A stretch of 64,000 nucleotides of DNA from positions 248,001 through 312,000 of the forward strand of contig CAXXUZ010000001.1 of assembly GCA_963667605.2 (NCBI GenBank). Direction: 5' to 3'. The stretch's first letter is position 1. Each line of letters begins with the position of its first letter. This DNA comes from JADLGL01 sp963667605. GTDB lineage: Bacteria; Pseudomonadota; Alphaproteobacteria; Rhizobiales; Kaistiaceae. The position numbers were made by a program, and so were the translations under genes. The notes beneath the pieces are model-generated. The model did not search any database. It was not told the origin of the DNA and saw only the letters and a list, made by a program, of their open reading frames with translations. Below are positions 63,487 to 64,000 of the stretch, piece after piece.

Positions 63487-64000
63487 TGTCCGTCGTCAGG
63501 TAATTTGGAACCGATGAGCGGCCTGATTTAAGAGAGGGTTCGGCCCATCTGGTTGGTCATTTTATGCGGCGGTTTTGCGGTATTGCAAGCGCCGGGTTTG
63601 TAGCGTCTTTTGTTTGATCTTTTCTCTTTTCAACAGGATGGTCTGGCCGCGCCCGAAGTAGACATCGGCCGGCGTGAGGTTGCCCAGGCTCTCGTGGTAG
63701 CGGTGATAATTGTAGTGGCCGACGAAGGCCTCGATCTGTGTCTCCAAGTCGCCAGGCAGATAGTAATTTTCCAAAAGGATGCGGTTCTTCAGGGTTTGAT
63801 GCCAACGCTCGATCTTGCCCTGGGTTTGCGGATGATAGGGAGCGCCGCGAATGTGCTCCATATCGCGGTCGTCGAGCCATTCGGCCAGATCGTCGGCGAT
63901 GTAGCTGGAGCCGTTGTCAGACAGGAGCCGTGGCTTGTGAATGACCGTTGCCCGATCGCAACCTGACGCCTTGAGCGCCAGTTCCAGCGTATCGGTGACG
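63487..64000 (-). mobile_element. IS3-family element, copy 4, runs out of window
   Basis: The right IS end (TGTCCGTCGTCAG) begins at 63487; the sequence then follows the other copies to the last base of the window. Confidence 0.93.
63562..64000 (-). CDS. IS3-family transposase OrfB (copy 4), C-terminal part
   Basis: The C-terminal half of OrfB, with LLSDNGSSYIADDLA, the catalytic Glu in TQGKIERWHQTLKN and the end LQYRKTAA. One base difference changes Lys to Glu before WLDDRD. The frame is open to the window edge. Confidence 0.92.
   Translation of the reverse strand, partial: VTDTLELALKASGCDRATVIHKPRLLSDNGSSYIADDLAEWLDDRDMEHIRGAPYHPQTQGKIERWHQTLKNRILLENYYLPGDLETQIEAFVGHYNYHRYHESLGNLTPADVYFGRGQTILLKREKIKQKTLQTRRLQYRKTAA

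Overview
The window is a GC-rich alphaproteobacterial chromosome segment. The gene order rne - amidase - PBP1A - prfB and the cluster tyrS - hydrolase - cysteine desulfurase - sufBCDS - DUF59 - A-type carrier - TfoX both occur in Hyphomicrobiales and neighbouring orders. B12-dependent ribonucleotide reductase, NDUFA12, an H1-like Lys/Ala protein and a P4-type integrase fit. I would not name the organism below class or order level from sequence alone.

Layout. (1) 1-7.3 kb is a decayed mosaic: an IS1-like transposase end, an orphan periplasmic binding protein, a frameshifted YtcJ-type amidohydrolase, a 130-bp MITE-like inverted-repeat element, an IS6-family element abutting an IS110 remnant, a SulP fragment and an intact Na+/alanine (AGCS) symporter. 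A divergent initiator-type tRNA follows. (2) 7.3-24.3 kb is a wrecked HK97-type prophage or island. HNH nuclease, small membrane proteins, MT-A70 methylase, HD hydrolase, Rmf-like protein, primase-helicase, portal, ClpP-like prohead protease, deoxynucleotide kinase and small regulators are cut apart by three partly nested copies or fragments of one IS3-family element and one IS1380 element. A previously unlisted 29-codon pqqA-like gene (8785-8874, minus) sits here. (3) 24.4-28.5 kb is an IS630 element split by a 3,002-bp IS1595-family element. The IS1595 element carries a beta-class DNA methyltransferase fused to an HNH nuclease domain, plus a small membrane protein. An 8-bp target duplication (GCTTCAGC) proves the insertion, and removing the insert restores the IS630 transposase frame. 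This is the most novel item. (4) 28.6-59.6 kb is an orderly housekeeping block with no IS: H1-like protein, nrdJ, NDUFA12, rne, amidase, PBP1A, prfB (with programmed +1 frameshift), M23 peptidase, BCP, tyrS, the SUF Fe-S operon, RhlE-type helicase, parE and small proteins. (5) 59.9-64 kb is accessory again: P4-type integrase, then a gene interrupted by a second IS1380 copy (TAAG duplication), then a fourth IS3 copy that runs out of the window.

How genes work together. The SUF cluster makes and delivers Fe-S clusters (two desulfurases, SufBCD scaffold, DUF59 and A-type carriers). PBP1A, the amidase and the M23 peptidase act on peptidoglycan. The prophage genes no longer form a viable set: almost every one next to an IS end is truncated. 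Near-identity of IS copies (a few residue differences) indicates recent bursts, and lack of target duplications around several copies indicates deletions or recombination between copies.
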